From Pseudonocardia oroxyli (GTDB taxonomy: Bacteria > Actinomycetota > Actinomycetes > Mycobacteriales > Pseudonocardiaceae), in the NCBI RefSeq assembly GCF_900102195.1, contig NZ_FNBE01000021.1, forward strand, positions 62,001 through 126,000: 64,000 nucleotides of DNA, written 5' to 3'. This document shows positions 49,309-57,989 of this stretch, piece by piece. A model generated the notes under the pieces. It was not told where the DNA came from. It did no database searches and saw only the letters and a program-made list of their open reading frames with translations. Each line of letters starts with the position of its first letter. The stretch's first letter is position 1. The position numbers and the translations under genes were made by a program.

Positions 49309-49401
49309 CAGTCCCCCACCGCCCCTCGTCGTCACCCGGCCCGGGCCGACTCCCGAACGTCGCGCCACCGTGCCTCGAGAGCCCTCAGGAGCTCCCCCAC
49401 C

Positions 49402-51093
49402 ATGTCTACGGAGACACCTGCCGCGACACCTGCCGCGCAGCCGAAGCGCAAGCGCGGCGAAGGTCAGTGGAAGCTCGGCCACCGCGAGCCACTGACCCCG
49501 AACGAGCGCACGAAGCGAGACGACGACGGGCTGAACGTCCGCGCACGCATCGAGAACATCTACGCCAAGCGCGGCTTCGACTCGATCGACCCTGGCGACC
49601 TGCGCGGGCGGTTCCGCTGGTGGGGGCTCTACACCCAGCGCAGGCCCGGGATCGACGGCGGCCGCACGGCCACTCTCGAGCCCGAGGAGCTCGACGACCG
49701 CTACTTCATGCTCCGCGTCCGCAGCGACGGCGGGGCGCTCACCACCGAGCAGCTGCGCGTGCTGGGTGAGATCTCCCAGCAGTACGCGCGGAACACCGCG
49801 GACATCACCGACCGGCAGAACATCCAGTACCACTGGATCGAGGTCGAGAGCATGCCCACGATCTGGCAGCGTCTGGAGGGCGTCGGGCTGCTGACGACCG
49901 AGGCGTGCGGCGACACCCCGCGCGTCATCCTCGGCTCCCCCGTGGCAGGCATCTCGGCGAGCCACCCCGTCGACCCCGAGCCCGCGATCCGCACCATCCT
50001 GGACCGCTACATCGGGTCGAAGGAGTTCTCGAACCTGCCCCGCAAGTTCAAGACGGCGATCTCCTGGGAGCAGGACGTCGCGCACGAGATCAACGACATC
50101 TCGTTCGTCGGCGTCGAGCACCCGGAGCACGGCCCCGGCTTCGACCTGTGGGTCGGCGGCGGCCTCTCCACCAACCCCAAGATCGCGACCCGGCTGGGCG
50201 CGTGGGTCCCGCTCGACGAGATCCCCGACGTGTGGGCGGGTGTCTGCGGGCTGTTCCGGGACTACGGCTACCGCAGGCTGCGCCACCGCGCCCGCATCAA
50301 GTTCCTGATCGCCGACTGGGGTGCGGAGAAGTTCCGTCAGGTGCTGCAGGACGAGTACCTGGGCCGGGAGCTGATCGACGGGCCCGCCCCCGTCACGCCC
50401 GATCGGCCCATCGACCACGTCGGCGTCCACAAGCAGAGGGACGGGCTGAACTACGTCGGCCTCGCGCCCGCGTCCGGCCGGGTGTCCGGCGACATCCTCG
50501 TCGCGCTGGCCAAGGCCGCCGAGTCCGCCGGGTCGCGCCGGGTGCGGCTGACCGCCCAGCAGAAGGTCGTCGTGCTCGACGTGCCCGACGCGGCCGTCGA
50601 CGCCCTCGTCGCCGAGGCGGACGGGCTGGGCCTGCAGGCGAACCCCTCGCCGTGGCGGCGCGCGACCATGGCGTGCACCGGGATCGAGTTCTGCAAGCTC
50701 GCCATCGTCGAGACCAAGGAGCGGGCGATCCGGCTGGTCGCGGACCTGGAGGAGCGGCTCGCGGACATCCAGGGCGACATCGACACCCCGGTGTCGATCC
50801 ACCTCAACGGCTGCCCCAACTCCTGCGCGCGCACCCAGGTCGCGGACATCGGGCTCAAGGGCATGATCGTCCAGGACGCCGAGAAGAAGTCCGTCGAGGG
50901 CTTCCAGGTGCACCTGGGCGGCGGCCTCGGGCTGGACGCCGGGTTCGGCCGCAAGCTGCGCGGCCTCAAGGTCACCAGCGCGGAGCTCGGCGAGTACGTC
51001 GAGCGCGTGGTGCGCCACTACATCGCCCAGCGCGAGCCGGGCGAGCGGTTCGCCCAGTGGGTGCTGCGCGCGGAGGAGGCGGACCTCAAGTGA
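49402..51093 (+). CDS. sirA: Ferredoxin-dependent sulfite reductase
   Basis: 563 aa. Six-electron reduction of sulfite to sulfide using ferredoxin, siroheme and a 4Fe-4S cluster. Cluster and siroheme ligands: MACTGIEFCKLA and HLNGCPNSCARTQVADIGL. The Tyr-Cys pair cross-linked in M. tuberculosis SirA is conserved with identical spacing (Y77 in WWGLYTQR and C169 in TTEACGDTPR, 92 apart). AGGAG lies nine bases before ATG. First structural gene of the cys operon, with GTGA coupling to the next gene. Confidence 0.95.
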   Translation: MSTETPAATPAAQPKRKRGEGQWKLGHREPLTPNERTKRDDDGLNVRARIENIYAKRGFDSIDPGDLRGRFRWWGLYTQRRPGIDGGRTATLEPEELDDRYFMLRVRSDGGALTTEQLRVLGEISQQYARNTADITDRQNIQYHWIEVESMPTIWQRLEGVGLLTTEACGDTPRVILGSPVAGISASHPVDPEPAIRTILDRYIGSKEFSNLPRKFKTAISWEQDVAHEINDISFVGVEHPEHGPGFDLWVGGGLSTNPKIATRLGAWVPLDEIPDVWAGVCGLFRDYGYRRLRHRARIKFLIADWGAEKFRQVLQDEYLGRELIDGPAPVTPDRPIDHVGVHKQRDGLNYVGLAPASGRVSGDILVALAKAAESAGSRRVRLTAQQKVVVLDVPDAAVDALVAEADGLGLQANPSPWRRATMACTGIEFCKLAIVETKERAIRLVADLEERLADIQGDIDTPVSIHLNGCPNSCARTQVADIGLKGMIVQDAEKKSVEGFQVHLGGGLGLDAGFGRKLRGLKVTSAELGEYVERVVRHYIAQREPGERFAQWVLRAEEADLK

Positions 51094-51257
51094 GCTCGCG
51101 GGTCGTCCCCTACCACTGCCCGTACTGCGGCGAGGAAGATCTCTCCCCCGCCGAGCGTTCGGAGAGGGTGCCCGGTGCCGCCTGGTGGTGCGCCGCCTGC
51201 CTGCGCACCTTCGTGGTGACGTTCGTGGGCATCGGGGTACCGGAGGGAGCATCGTGA
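51090..51257 (+). CDS. Small zinc-ribbon protein
   Basis: 55 aa, GTG start overlapping the sirA stop; its own stop overlaps the cysH GTG. Sequence VVPYHCPYCGEEDLSP and AAWWCAACLRTFVVTF gives two CxxC pairs about 23 residues apart, a classical zinc ribbon (or small Fe-S site). Coupled on both sides, so made in step with SirA and CysH. Could be a small assembly or electron-transfer helper; no such role is proven. Confidence 0.85.
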   Translation: MSSRVVPYHCPYCGEEDLSPAERSERVPGAAWWCAACLRTFVVTFVGIGVPEGAS

Positions 51258-51937
51258 GCGTGCGTGAGCTGGCCGCACAGGGCGCCGAGGAGCTGGGCCC
51301 GAACGCGACGGCCGAGGAGGTCCTCGCCTGGGCGTCGGCGACCTTCGAGAAGCTGATCGTCGCCTCGAACATGCAGGACGCCGTCCTGGTGGACCTGGCC
51401 GCCCGGGCCCGCCCCGGCGTCGAGATCCTGTTCCTGGAGACCGGCTACCACTTCGCCGAGACGATCGGGACGCGGGACGCCGTCGAGCAGGTCTACGACG
51501 TGACCCTGGTCAACGCCCTGCCTGCGCAGACCGTGGCGGAGCAGGACGCGAGCGAGGGCAAGGACCTCTTCGCCCGCGACCCCAACCGCTGCTGCGCGCT
51601 GCGCAAGGTTGCCCCGCTCACCGACACCCTCGCGAAGTACGACGCGTGGGTCACCGGTGTCCGCCGCGTCGAGGCCCCCACCCGGGCGAACACCCCGCTC
51701 GTCACCTACGACGAGAAGTTCGACCTGGTGAAGATCAACCCGATCGCCGCCTGGAGCGACGACGAGATGGCGCAGTACATCGCCGACCACCAGATCCTGG
51801 TGAACCCGCTGGTGGACGCCGGGTACCCGAGCATCGGCTGCGCCCCCTGCACCGCCAAGCCCCTCCCCGGGGCGGACCCGCGCAGCGGCCGCTGGGCGGG
51901 CACCTCGAAGATCGAATGCGGGCTGCACCCCTCATGA
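51254..51937 (+). CDS. cysH: Adenylyl-sulfate (APS) reductase, assimilatory
   Basis: 227 aa. Reduces activated sulfate to sulfite with thioredoxin. The cysteine pairs C113-C114 (NRCCALRK) and C196-x2-C199 (IGCAPCTAK) bind the 4Fe-4S cluster that marks APS reductases rather than PAPS reductases. Catalytic Cys in SKIECGLH (C222) at the C-terminus; LFLETGYHFAET is the PP-loop nucleotide region's partner. No cysC (APS kinase) in the operon, consistent with APS as substrate. Confidence 0.95.
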   Translation: MSVRELAAQGAEELGPNATAEEVLAWASATFEKLIVASNMQDAVLVDLAARARPGVEILFLETGYHFAETIGTRDAVEQVYDVTLVNALPAQTVAEQDASEGKDLFARDPNRCCALRKVAPLTDTLAKYDAWVTGVRRVEAPTRANTPLVTYDEKFDLVKINPIAAWSDDEMAQYIADHQILVNPLVDAGYPSIGCAPCTAKPLPGADPRSGRWAGTSKIECGLHPS

Positions 51938-52833
51938 CCGTCGCCCTGGACGCGCTGGACGCGCTCGAATCCGAGTCCATCCACATCTTCCGCGAGGTCG
52001 CGGGTGAGTTCGACCGCCCGGTGATCCTCTTCTCCGGCGGCAAGGACTCCACGCTGCTGGTGCACCTCGCCGTCAAGGCGTTCGCGCCCGCCCCGGTGCC
52101 GTTCCCGCTGCTGCACGTCGACACCGGGCACAACTTCGACGAGGTCATCGACTTCCGGGACACGATCGTCGAGCGCCTGGGCCTGCGGCTCGAGGTCGCG
52201 AAGGTCCAGGACTACATCGACGACGGCAGGCTGGTCGAGCGGGCGGACGGCACCCGCAACCCGCTGCAGACCCAGCCCCTGCTCGACGCGATCGTCGAGA
52301 ACCGGTTCGACGCCGTGTTCGGCGGCGGGCGCCGGGACGAGGAGCGGGCGCGCGCCAAGGAGCGGATCATGTCGCTCCGGGACGCGTTCGGCCGCTGGGA
52401 CCCGCGCAAGCAGCGCCCCGAGCTGTGGAACCTCTACAACGGCAGGCACGCCGCGGGCGAGCACGTCCGGGTGTTCCCGATCTCCAACTGGACCGAGCTG
52501 GACGTCTGGCGCTACATCCAGCGCGAGGAGATCGAGCTGCCGTCGATCTACTACGCGCACCGGCGCGAGGTCTACAAGCGGGACGGCATGTGGCTGGCCG
52601 AGGGCCCGTGGGGCGGGCCGCGGCCGACCGAGACGGTGGAGAACCTCTCGGTCCGCTACCGGACGGTCGGCGACGGGTCCTGCACCGGCGCCGTCGAGAG
52701 CACGGCCACCACGCTGGACGAGATCATCGCCGAGGTCACCGCCTCCCGGCTCACCGAACGCGGCGCCACCCGCGCGGACGACCGTCTGTCCGAGGCCGCC
52801 ATGGAAGACCGCAAGCGCGAGGGGTACTTCTAG
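51934..52833 (+). CDS. cysD: Sulfate adenylyltransferase subunit CysD
   Basis: 299 aa. Makes APS from ATP and sulfate. PP-loop VILFSGGKDSTLLVHLAVKA, HVDTGHNFDEVIDFRD, FGGGRRDEERARAKERI, FPISNWTELDVWRYIQREEI and SVRYRTVGDGSCTGAVESTA. ATG overlaps the cysH stop (ATGA). Works as a heterodimer with CysN. Confidence 0.96.
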   Translation: MTVALDALDALESESIHIFREVAGEFDRPVILFSGGKDSTLLVHLAVKAFAPAPVPFPLLHVDTGHNFDEVIDFRDTIVERLGLRLEVAKVQDYIDDGRLVERADGTRNPLQTQPLLDAIVENRFDAVFGGGRRDEERARAKERIMSLRDAFGRWDPRKQRPELWNLYNGRHAAGEHVRVFPISNWTELDVWRYIQREEIELPSIYYAHRREVYKRDGMWLAEGPWGGPRPTETVENLSVRYRTVGDGSCTGAVESTATTLDEIIAEVTASRLTERGATRADDRLSEAAMEDRKREGYF

Positions 52834-52835
52834 AG

Positions 52836-54137
52836 ATGAGCAAGGACCTTCTCCGGTTCGCGACGGCAGGCTCGGTCGACGACGGCAAGTCCACCCTGGT
52901 CGGGCGGCTGCTCTACGACACCAAGTCCGTGCTGGCCGACCAGATCGAGGCGGTGCAGCGCGCGTCGGTCGACAAGGGGCTGTCCACGCCTGACCTCTCG
53001 CTGCTGGTCGACGGCCTGCGCGCCGAGCGCGAGCAGGGCATCACGATCGACGTCGCCTACCGGTACTTCAGCACCCCGACCCGCGAGTTCGTGCTCGCGG
53101 ACACCCCCGGGCACGTCCAGTACACCCGCAACACGGTGACCGGCGCGTCCACCGCCGAGCTCGCCGTGCTGCTGGTGGACGCCCGCCACGGGATCGTCGA
53201 GCAGACCCGGCGGCACGCCACGGTGCTGGCGCTGCTGCGGGTGCCGCGGGTCGTCCTCGCGATCAACAAGATCGACCTCGTCGGGTACGACGAGGAGACG
53301 CTGCAGACCATCGCGAAGGAGTTCGGCGCGCTGGCCCGCTCGCTCGGCTTCGCCGACGACGCCGTGCAGACGATCCCGGTGTCGGCGCTCGTCGGGGACA
53401 ACGTGGTCGACCGCTCTCCACACACCTCCTGGTACGAGGGGCCGACCCTGCTCGAGCACCTCGAGTCCGTCCCCGTCGTCGGGCCCGAGGTGGCCAAGCC
53501 CTTCCGCATGCCGGTGCAGTACGTGATCCGCCCGCGTCGTGCCGATGCGCGCTCCGCTGACGCTCCGCGCTGGGGGGAGCTGCACGACTACCGCGGTTAC
53601 GCCGGCCAGGTCGCCGCCGGTGTAGTGCGCCCGGGAGACGCCGTCACCGTGCTCCCCGAGGGCCGCGCCACCACGGTGACCCACGTGGACACCGCGGACG
53701 GGCCGCTGGACTCCGCGGGCGCGGGCCGGTCGGTGACGATCCGGCTGGCGGACGACATCGACATCTCGCGCGGCGACATGCTCGTCGCCACCGGGAGCGA
53801 GCCGACCGTCACCACCGAGATCGCCGCGACGCTGTGCTGGCTGGGTGACCGGCCGCTGCGGCCCGGCGCCCGGCTGCTGCTCAAGCACGGCACCCGCACC
53901 ACCCCGGTGATGGTGGGTGCGCCGGAGGCGCGGCTCGACACCGAGACGCTCACCGAGGTGCCCGCCGAGACGTTGGAGCTCAACGACATCGGCCGGGTCA
54001 CCGTCCGCACCGCGGACGCCCTCCCGGTCGACGAGTACGCGGACGTCCGGGCGACCGGCAGCTTCCTGCTGATCGACCCGCCGAGCGGCAACACCGTGGC
54101 CGCGGGCCTCATCGGCACCCCGCTGGCGCTGTCCTGA
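52836..54137 (+). CDS. cysN: Sulfate adenylyltransferase GTPase subunit CysN
   Basis: 433 aa. EF-Tu-like GTPase that drives APS formation. G1 GSVDDGKSTLVGRLLYD, G2 AEREQGITIDVAYRYF, G3 DTPGHVQYTRN, G4 NKID, then two beta-barrel domains. It ends without the APS kinase (CysC) domain that mycobacterial CysNC carries. An Arg/Ala-rich insertion (RRADARSADAPRWGELHDYR) occurs at residues ~228-247 between the G domain and domain 2. Two bases separate its stop from the CbiX-like ATG. Confidence 0.95.
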   Translation: MSKDLLRFATAGSVDDGKSTLVGRLLYDTKSVLADQIEAVQRASVDKGLSTPDLSLLVDGLRAEREQGITIDVAYRYFSTPTREFVLADTPGHVQYTRNTVTGASTAELAVLLVDARHGIVEQTRRHATVLALLRVPRVVLAINKIDLVGYDEETLQTIAKEFGALARSLGFADDAVQTIPVSALVGDNVVDRSPHTSWYEGPTLLEHLESVPVVGPEVAKPFRMPVQYVIRPRRADARSADAPRWGELHDYRGYAGQVAAGVVRPGDAVTVLPEGRATTVTHVDTADGPLDSAGAGRSVTIRLADDIDISRGDMLVATGSEPTVTTEIAATLCWLGDRPLRPGARLLLKHGTRTTPVMVGAPEARLDTETLTEVPAETLELNDIGRVTVRTADALPVDEYADVRATGSFLLIDPPSGNTVAAGLIGTPLALS

Positions 54138-54139
54138 CG

Positions 54140-54892
54140 ATGCGGCCCCCGCCGGACTCGCGAGTCCCCCGTCCCGGACACGCGAGTCCGCCGGTCCGGA
54201 CACGCGAGTCCGACATCGCGCCCGTCCTCGTCCCCGTCGCGCACGGGAGTCGGGACCCGCGCTCCGCGACGACCGTGCGGGCGCTCGTGGACGAGGTGCG
54301 CGGTCGGGCGCCGGGGCTGGACGTGCGGCCCGCGTTCCTGGACTTCGACCAGCCCTCGGTGACCGATGTGCTCGCCGGGCTCGACCGGCCCGCCGTCGTG
54401 GTGCCGCTGCTGCTGGGCTCGGCCTACCACGCCCGGGTCGACATCCCGGGGATCGTCGCCGGGTTCCCGCACGTGCGGGTCGCGGACGTGCTCGGGCCGG
54501 ACCCGCGGCTGCTCGCGGTCGCGACGGACCGGCTCGCCTCTCTCGGGGTCGCCCCGGGGGACCCGGGTCTGGGGATCGTGCTTGCGGGGACCGGATCGAG
54601 CCACTCCCCGGCCAACGCCGTCGTGCACCGGTTGGCCGCCCGGCTGGGCGGCGTCGCGGCGTTCGCGACGGCCGAGCCGCGGGTCCCCGAGGCGATCGCG
54701 GGCCTGCGGGCGCGGGGGGCCGAGCGGGTCGTCGTCGCCTCCTGGTTCCTCGCCGCCGGGCGCCTGCTGGACCGGGTCCAGGCCCAGGCGGGGGACGACG
54801 TGCCGGTCGCGGATCCGTTGGGCCCGGACCCGCGGATCGCGGAGCTGGTGCTGGAGCGGTTCGCCGCGCACGCCCTCCGGACGGCCGCCTGA
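54140..54892 (+). CDS. CbiX/SirB-like sirohydrochlorin chelatase
   Basis: 250 aa. Likely inserts iron into sirohydrochlorin to make siroheme for SirA. Two CbiX halves: LVPVAHGSRDPRSATTVRAL with the metal-binding His, LLLGSAYHARVDIPGIVAGF, and the second half (GTGSSHSPANAVVHRLAARL, VVVASWFLAAGRLLDRV). In M. tuberculosis the gene after cysH (Rv2393) is of this family. The first ~25 residues (PPPDSRVPRPGHASPPVRTR) are encoded by three 22-bp repeats and are not part of the fold; no other start codon exists before the conserved part. Confidence 0.88.
   Translation: MRPPPDSRVPRPGHASPPVRTRESDIAPVLVPVAHGSRDPRSATTVRALVDEVRGRAPGLDVRPAFLDFDQPSVTDVLAGLDRPAVVVPLLLGSAYHARVDIPGIVAGFPHVRVADVLGPDPRLLAVATDRLASLGVAPGDPGLGIVLAGTGSSHSPANAVVHRLAARLGGVAAFATAEPRVPEAIAGLRARGAERVVVASWFLAAGRLLDRVQAQAGDDVPVADPLGPDPRIAELVLERFAAHALRTAA
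54154..54211. repeat. Three 22-bp repeats in the chelatase 5' end
   Basis: GGACTCGCGAGTCC (a perfect palindrome) at 54154-54167, and GGACACGCGAGTCC at 54176-54189 and 54198-54211; exact 22-base steps. The same core (GTCCGACTCGCG...CGCGAGTCGGAC) builds the terminator at 62014-62055. They are translated as part of the CbiX-like protein. Confidence 0.85.
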
Positions 54893-54908
54893 GCCGGTCC
54901 GAGCGGGG

Positions 54909-56759
54909 CTACGCGGCCGCGGTGGCGGTCTGCGCCACCGCCCGGAGCACGGCACGGGCTACGGCGTCGTTGTAGCGCAGGCTCTGGGCGTTCATCCCGG
55001 GGCGGGTGAAGGCCCCCGCCGCCTTGACCGTGGTGTGCGGACCCACCGCGAACCGGCGCTCGTGGGGCACGCCCGCGGCGTCCAGCACCGCGCCGTCGCG
55101 CGGCCGGACCTCCAACAGCCCGGTGCGCCGCAGCTCGGTGCCGTCCGCGGCGACCAGCACCTGCTCGCGCGCGCCACCCGCCGCGAGCAGGCCCGCCAGC
55201 AGCGGGTCCGCGGTGCGGTCGAGGCTGGGATCGGCCAGGCGGGCGTCGATCAGGATGGTCGAGCGCACCTCGTCCGGGACGGCCGCGCTGGTGGCGCGGA
55301 ACCCGGCGTCGTCGATCGTGACGTCCATGCCGGGGCCGAGGAAGCGCAGGTAGCCGGCCTCGGACAAGGCCAGGATCTGCTCCACGCGGAAGCCGGGCGG
55401 GCCGGAGGCGACCGAGTTGAAGAAGCTCTGCCACCGCGGCACGTCCCGGGTCACCGACTCGGGCGCGACCTCCGGCTGCACGCGCATGAGCTCGCCGTAG
55501 ACGCTGAGCATGGCGGTGAACGCGCCCAGGTGCGGGGTGTGCCGCTCGTCCCGGTGCTGTCGGAGGTCCTGGGCGATGCGCGCGCGGACCTTCGGCTGCA
55601 GCGCCGCGAGCGACTCCGCCTCGAGGCCTGCGAACGGCGAGTTCAACGCGGCGAAGTCGATGCGGTCCACCGGGTCCGGCACCGCGGCGGCGAGGAACTC
55701 CGCCATCTCGGTGCTGCCCCACGCCAGCTCGGTGAAGCGGGCGAGGAACGCCGCCCAGGACACCGTGACCAGCTCGGGGTGGCCGTTGACCAGCTCGTGG
55801 TACCAGCCGAAGGCGATCTCCTTGGCCATCAGCGGGAGGAGGTCGCGGGCGATGTCCAGCGGGCGGGGCAGCGCGTCGGTGACCGCGGGGGTCAGGAAGT
55901 GCGGCGTCGGCGGGCGGCCCGCACGCAGCCCGTACTCGGGCTTGGCGTGGTAGGGCGCCCCGCGCGGCGACCCCGCGACCAAGACCGGCTCCCGCCCCGA
56001 CGGCACGTACCGGCCGTTCTCGAAACGCCCGCCGCGGCCCTCGAACAGCAGCACCACGAGGTCGACGAAGGCGAGGCCCAGACCCCGTGCGAGCACCGTC
56101 TCCCCCGGCTCGACGATCGACAGGTCCGTGTCCGTGGTCTGCTCCGGCGGGATGTAGCGCAGCCCGCGCTCGCGCGCCTGCGCCAGCAGCGCCCGCTCGG
56201 CCGGAGCCGGGGTGGCGTCCAGGTGGCCCGAGGCGAGCACCACGGCGTCGACGGTCAGCGGGGGCTTCCCGTCGAGGGTGACCACCTGCCGGTCCCCCCG
56301 GTCGGTGAGCCCGGTCGCGGCGACGGGGTGCACGTGCACCGTGACCTGCGGCGGGAGCCCCGCGACGACGTCTCGCAGCACCCGGGTCAGGTACCGGCTC
56401 TGCAGTCGCCTGCTCGGGAAGGTCGCCGGCGTGACGGCGCGCAGCTCGGCCACCATGTCTGCGGGCCAGCCGGTCACGTCCGGCCCCGCCTGCGCCCAGT
56501 CCCAGAACGACGGGCCGGGCACGATCGGCCCGTCGCAGACCACCGACTCGTCCGTCCACATGGTGACGTCCGCGGCCATGGAGTTCATCGCGAGCAGGGG
56601 CGACTGCGCGTCCCGCCAGATCCGCCCGGCACCCGCCGGGTGCGGGTCGACCAGGTGGACCTCGAGCGTGCCGGTCCGCAGCTCGGGCGTGCTGGCCGAG
56701 ATCCGCTCCAGGATCCCGACCCCGCGCGGGCCGGCGCCGATGATCGCGATGGTTGCCAC
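54909..56759 (-). CDS. FAD/NAD(P)-binding protein (NAD_binding_9 type)
   Basis: 616 aa, GTG start. Begins TIAIIGAGPRGVGILERISA (FAD Rossmann motif), then VHLVDPHPAGAGRIWRDAQS and LLAMNSMAADVTMW typical of the large FAD/NAD(P)-binding proteins of actinobacteria; second nucleotide motif VVLASGHLDATP. C-terminal part ends FTRPGMNAQSLRYNDAVARA. Reaction unknown. It is preceded by a leader peptide with the RRHVDL core (56803-56877), linking it to sulfur metabolism, and it converges on the cys operon. Confidence 0.85.
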   Translation of the reverse strand: MATIAIIGAGPRGVGILERISASTPELRTGTLEVHLVDPHPAGAGRIWRDAQSPLLAMNSMAADVTMWTDESVVCDGPIVPGPSFWDWAQAGPDVTGWPADMVAELRAVTPATFPSRRLQSRYLTRVLRDVVAGLPPQVTVHVHPVAATGLTDRGDRQVVTLDGKPPLTVDAVVLASGHLDATPAPAERALLAQARERGLRYIPPEQTTDTDLSIVEPGETVLARGLGLAFVDLVVLLFEGRGGRFENGRYVPSGREPVLVAGSPRGAPYHAKPEYGLRAGRPPTPHFLTPAVTDALPRPLDIARDLLPLMAKEIAFGWYHELVNGHPELVTVSWAAFLARFTELAWGSTEMAEFLAAAVPDPVDRIDFAALNSPFAGLEAESLAALQPKVRARIAQDLRQHRDERHTPHLGAFTAMLSVYGELMRVQPEVAPESVTRDVPRWQSFFNSVASGPPGFRVEQILALSEAGYLRFLGPGMDVTIDDAGFRATSAAVPDEVRSTILIDARLADPSLDRTADPLLAGLLAAGGAREQVLVAADGTELRRTGLLEVRPRDGAVLDAAGVPHERRFAVGPHTTVKAAGAFTRPGMNAQSLRYNDAVARAVLRAVAQTATAAA

Positions 56760-56802
56760 GGGACGTCCTCTCTCCGAAGGGCTGACGGGAGACGGACGGG
56801 GA

Positions 56803-56877
56803 CTAGAGCGCGGCGGCGGTACGGCACAGGTCGACGTGGCGGCGCAGCGCCGGCCAGGTCGAGCGTGCCTTGTCCAT
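56803..56877 (-). CDS. Putative leader peptide, second copy (RRHVDLC)
   Basis: 24 codons: MDKARSTWPALRRHVDLCRT then AAAL. It shares RRHVDLxR with the peptide before sirA, and its cysteine lies inside the core. The stop is 43 bases before the FAD/NAD(P) gene start, with GAGAGAGGAC as that gene's ribosome site. Likely an attenuator or translation-coupling peptide that senses cysteine supply. Confidence 0.75.
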   Translation of the reverse strand: MDKARSTWPALRRHVDLCRTAAAL

Positions 56878-56988
56878 CCCCTGACGGTAGCGCCGCGACC
56901 CCCTCGGCGCATTCCCTTGCGGCCGCGATCACCTCGTGCTCGTCGGGACGCCGGAGACGGTCGCCCCCGCAGCCCGACCCACCCCACC

Positions 56989-57030
56989 CGTGCGCGGCGA
57001 TAGTCGCTCCGGCGACTATCGCCGCGCACG
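56989..57030. terminator. Perfect 19-bp hairpin, TCCG loop
   Basis: Arms 56989-57007 and 57012-57030 are exact complements (CGTGCGCGGCGATAGTCGC). Core GCGATAGTCGC equals the hairpin at 21763. Three bases beyond the stop of the LLM gene; terminates that transcript before the leader peptide. Confidence 0.85.
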
Positions 57031-57033
57031 AGG

Positions 57034-57894
57034 TCAGAGCTCGGCCGCCGCCGGGACGACCTCGCGGCCGAGCACCCGCAGGGGCTCGATCTCGTGGACG
57101 TTCGCGATCATGCCGTGCACGTGCTGCACACCCAGCTTGGCCAGGCCCTTCAGGTCCTCGACGGTGCCGGCCGGGTTGGTCGCGTCGAAGCGGTACATGA
57201 CCGTCTTCTCGATCTCGGCGTAGTCGCGGCCGACCTCGTCGCAACGCTGCTTGAGCACGTCGAGCTTGTGCGACAGCTCCGGGCCCGCGAACAGGTTGCA
57301 GGCCTGCGCGTACTGCGCGACGAGGCGCAGCGTCTTCTGCTCGCCGCCGCCCCCGATCAGGATCGGCGGGTGCGGGCGGGACAGCGCCTGCGGCGAGTTC
57401 ATGGTGCGGTCGAGGGAGTAGTGCGTGCCGCGGTAGGGGCCCTCGTCCTCGCCCCACATCTGCAGGCAGATCTGCAGGGTCTCCTCCAGCCGCTCGAAGC
57501 GCTCCTTCGTCGGCGGGAAGAACAGGCCGAGTCCCTTGGACTCCTCCTCGTTCCACGCCGCGCCGATGCCGAGCATCGCCCGGCCCTTCGACAGGACGTC
57601 GAGCGTCGTGACGATCTTCGCCAGGAGCCCGGGGTCGCGGTAGGTCACCGCGGTGACCCAGGCCAGCAGCTGGACGCGCTCGGTGCGGGCGGCCAGGTAG
57701 CCCAGCGCCGTGTAGGCCTCGAGCATGTCGTTCTCGATCGGCCCGACCGGCCCGATCTGGAACACGTGGTCCATCACGCTGACCCGCGCGAAGCCCTCCT
57801 CCTCGGCCGCGACCGCGATCCGGGTGAGGTCGTCGGCCAGGCCCGCGGGCCCGCTGGGATAGGTGAAGTCTGCGATGTGGACTCCGAGTTTCAC
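57034..57894 (-). CDS. LLM-class F420-dependent oxidoreductase
   Basis: 286 aa, GTG start. Luciferase-like TIM barrel. LGVHIADFTYPSGPAGLADD at the N-terminus, EGFARVSVMDHVFQIGP (family Asp-His), LLAWVTAVTYRDPGLLAKIV, GRAMLGIGAAWNEEESKGLG (F420/FMN phosphate loop), RPHPPILIGGGGEQKTLRLV. Typical of actinobacterial F420-dependent subgroup; substrate unknown. A relatively AT-rich promoter region (TACGACGG/CGTAAACGG) lies upstream. Confidence 0.9.
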   Translation of the reverse strand: MKLGVHIADFTYPSGPAGLADDLTRIAVAAEEEGFARVSVMDHVFQIGPVGPIENDMLEAYTALGYLAARTERVQLLAWVTAVTYRDPGLLAKIVTTLDVLSKGRAMLGIGAAWNEEESKGLGLFFPPTKERFERLEETLQICLQMWGEDEGPYRGTHYSLDRTMNSPQALSRPHPPILIGGGGEQKTLRLVAQYAQACNLFAGPELSHKLDVLKQRCDEVGRDYAEIEKTVMYRFDATNPAGTVEDLKGLAKLGVQHVHGMIANVHEIEPLRVLGREVVPAAAEL

Positions 57895-57989
57895 CGTCTA
57901 CTCCTCGTAATCGGAACGTCCTCCGTTTACGACGGTACTCCTCCCCCGCGGTCCCGGCCCGACCACCGGTCACCCGCTCCGGTCGAGGT

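Noticed and set aside
52425..52835. Extended 5' end of cysN inside cysD
   Set aside because: The GTPase fold begins at ATG 52836 (SKDLLRFATAGSVDDGKST); the upstream frame is a shadow of cysD.
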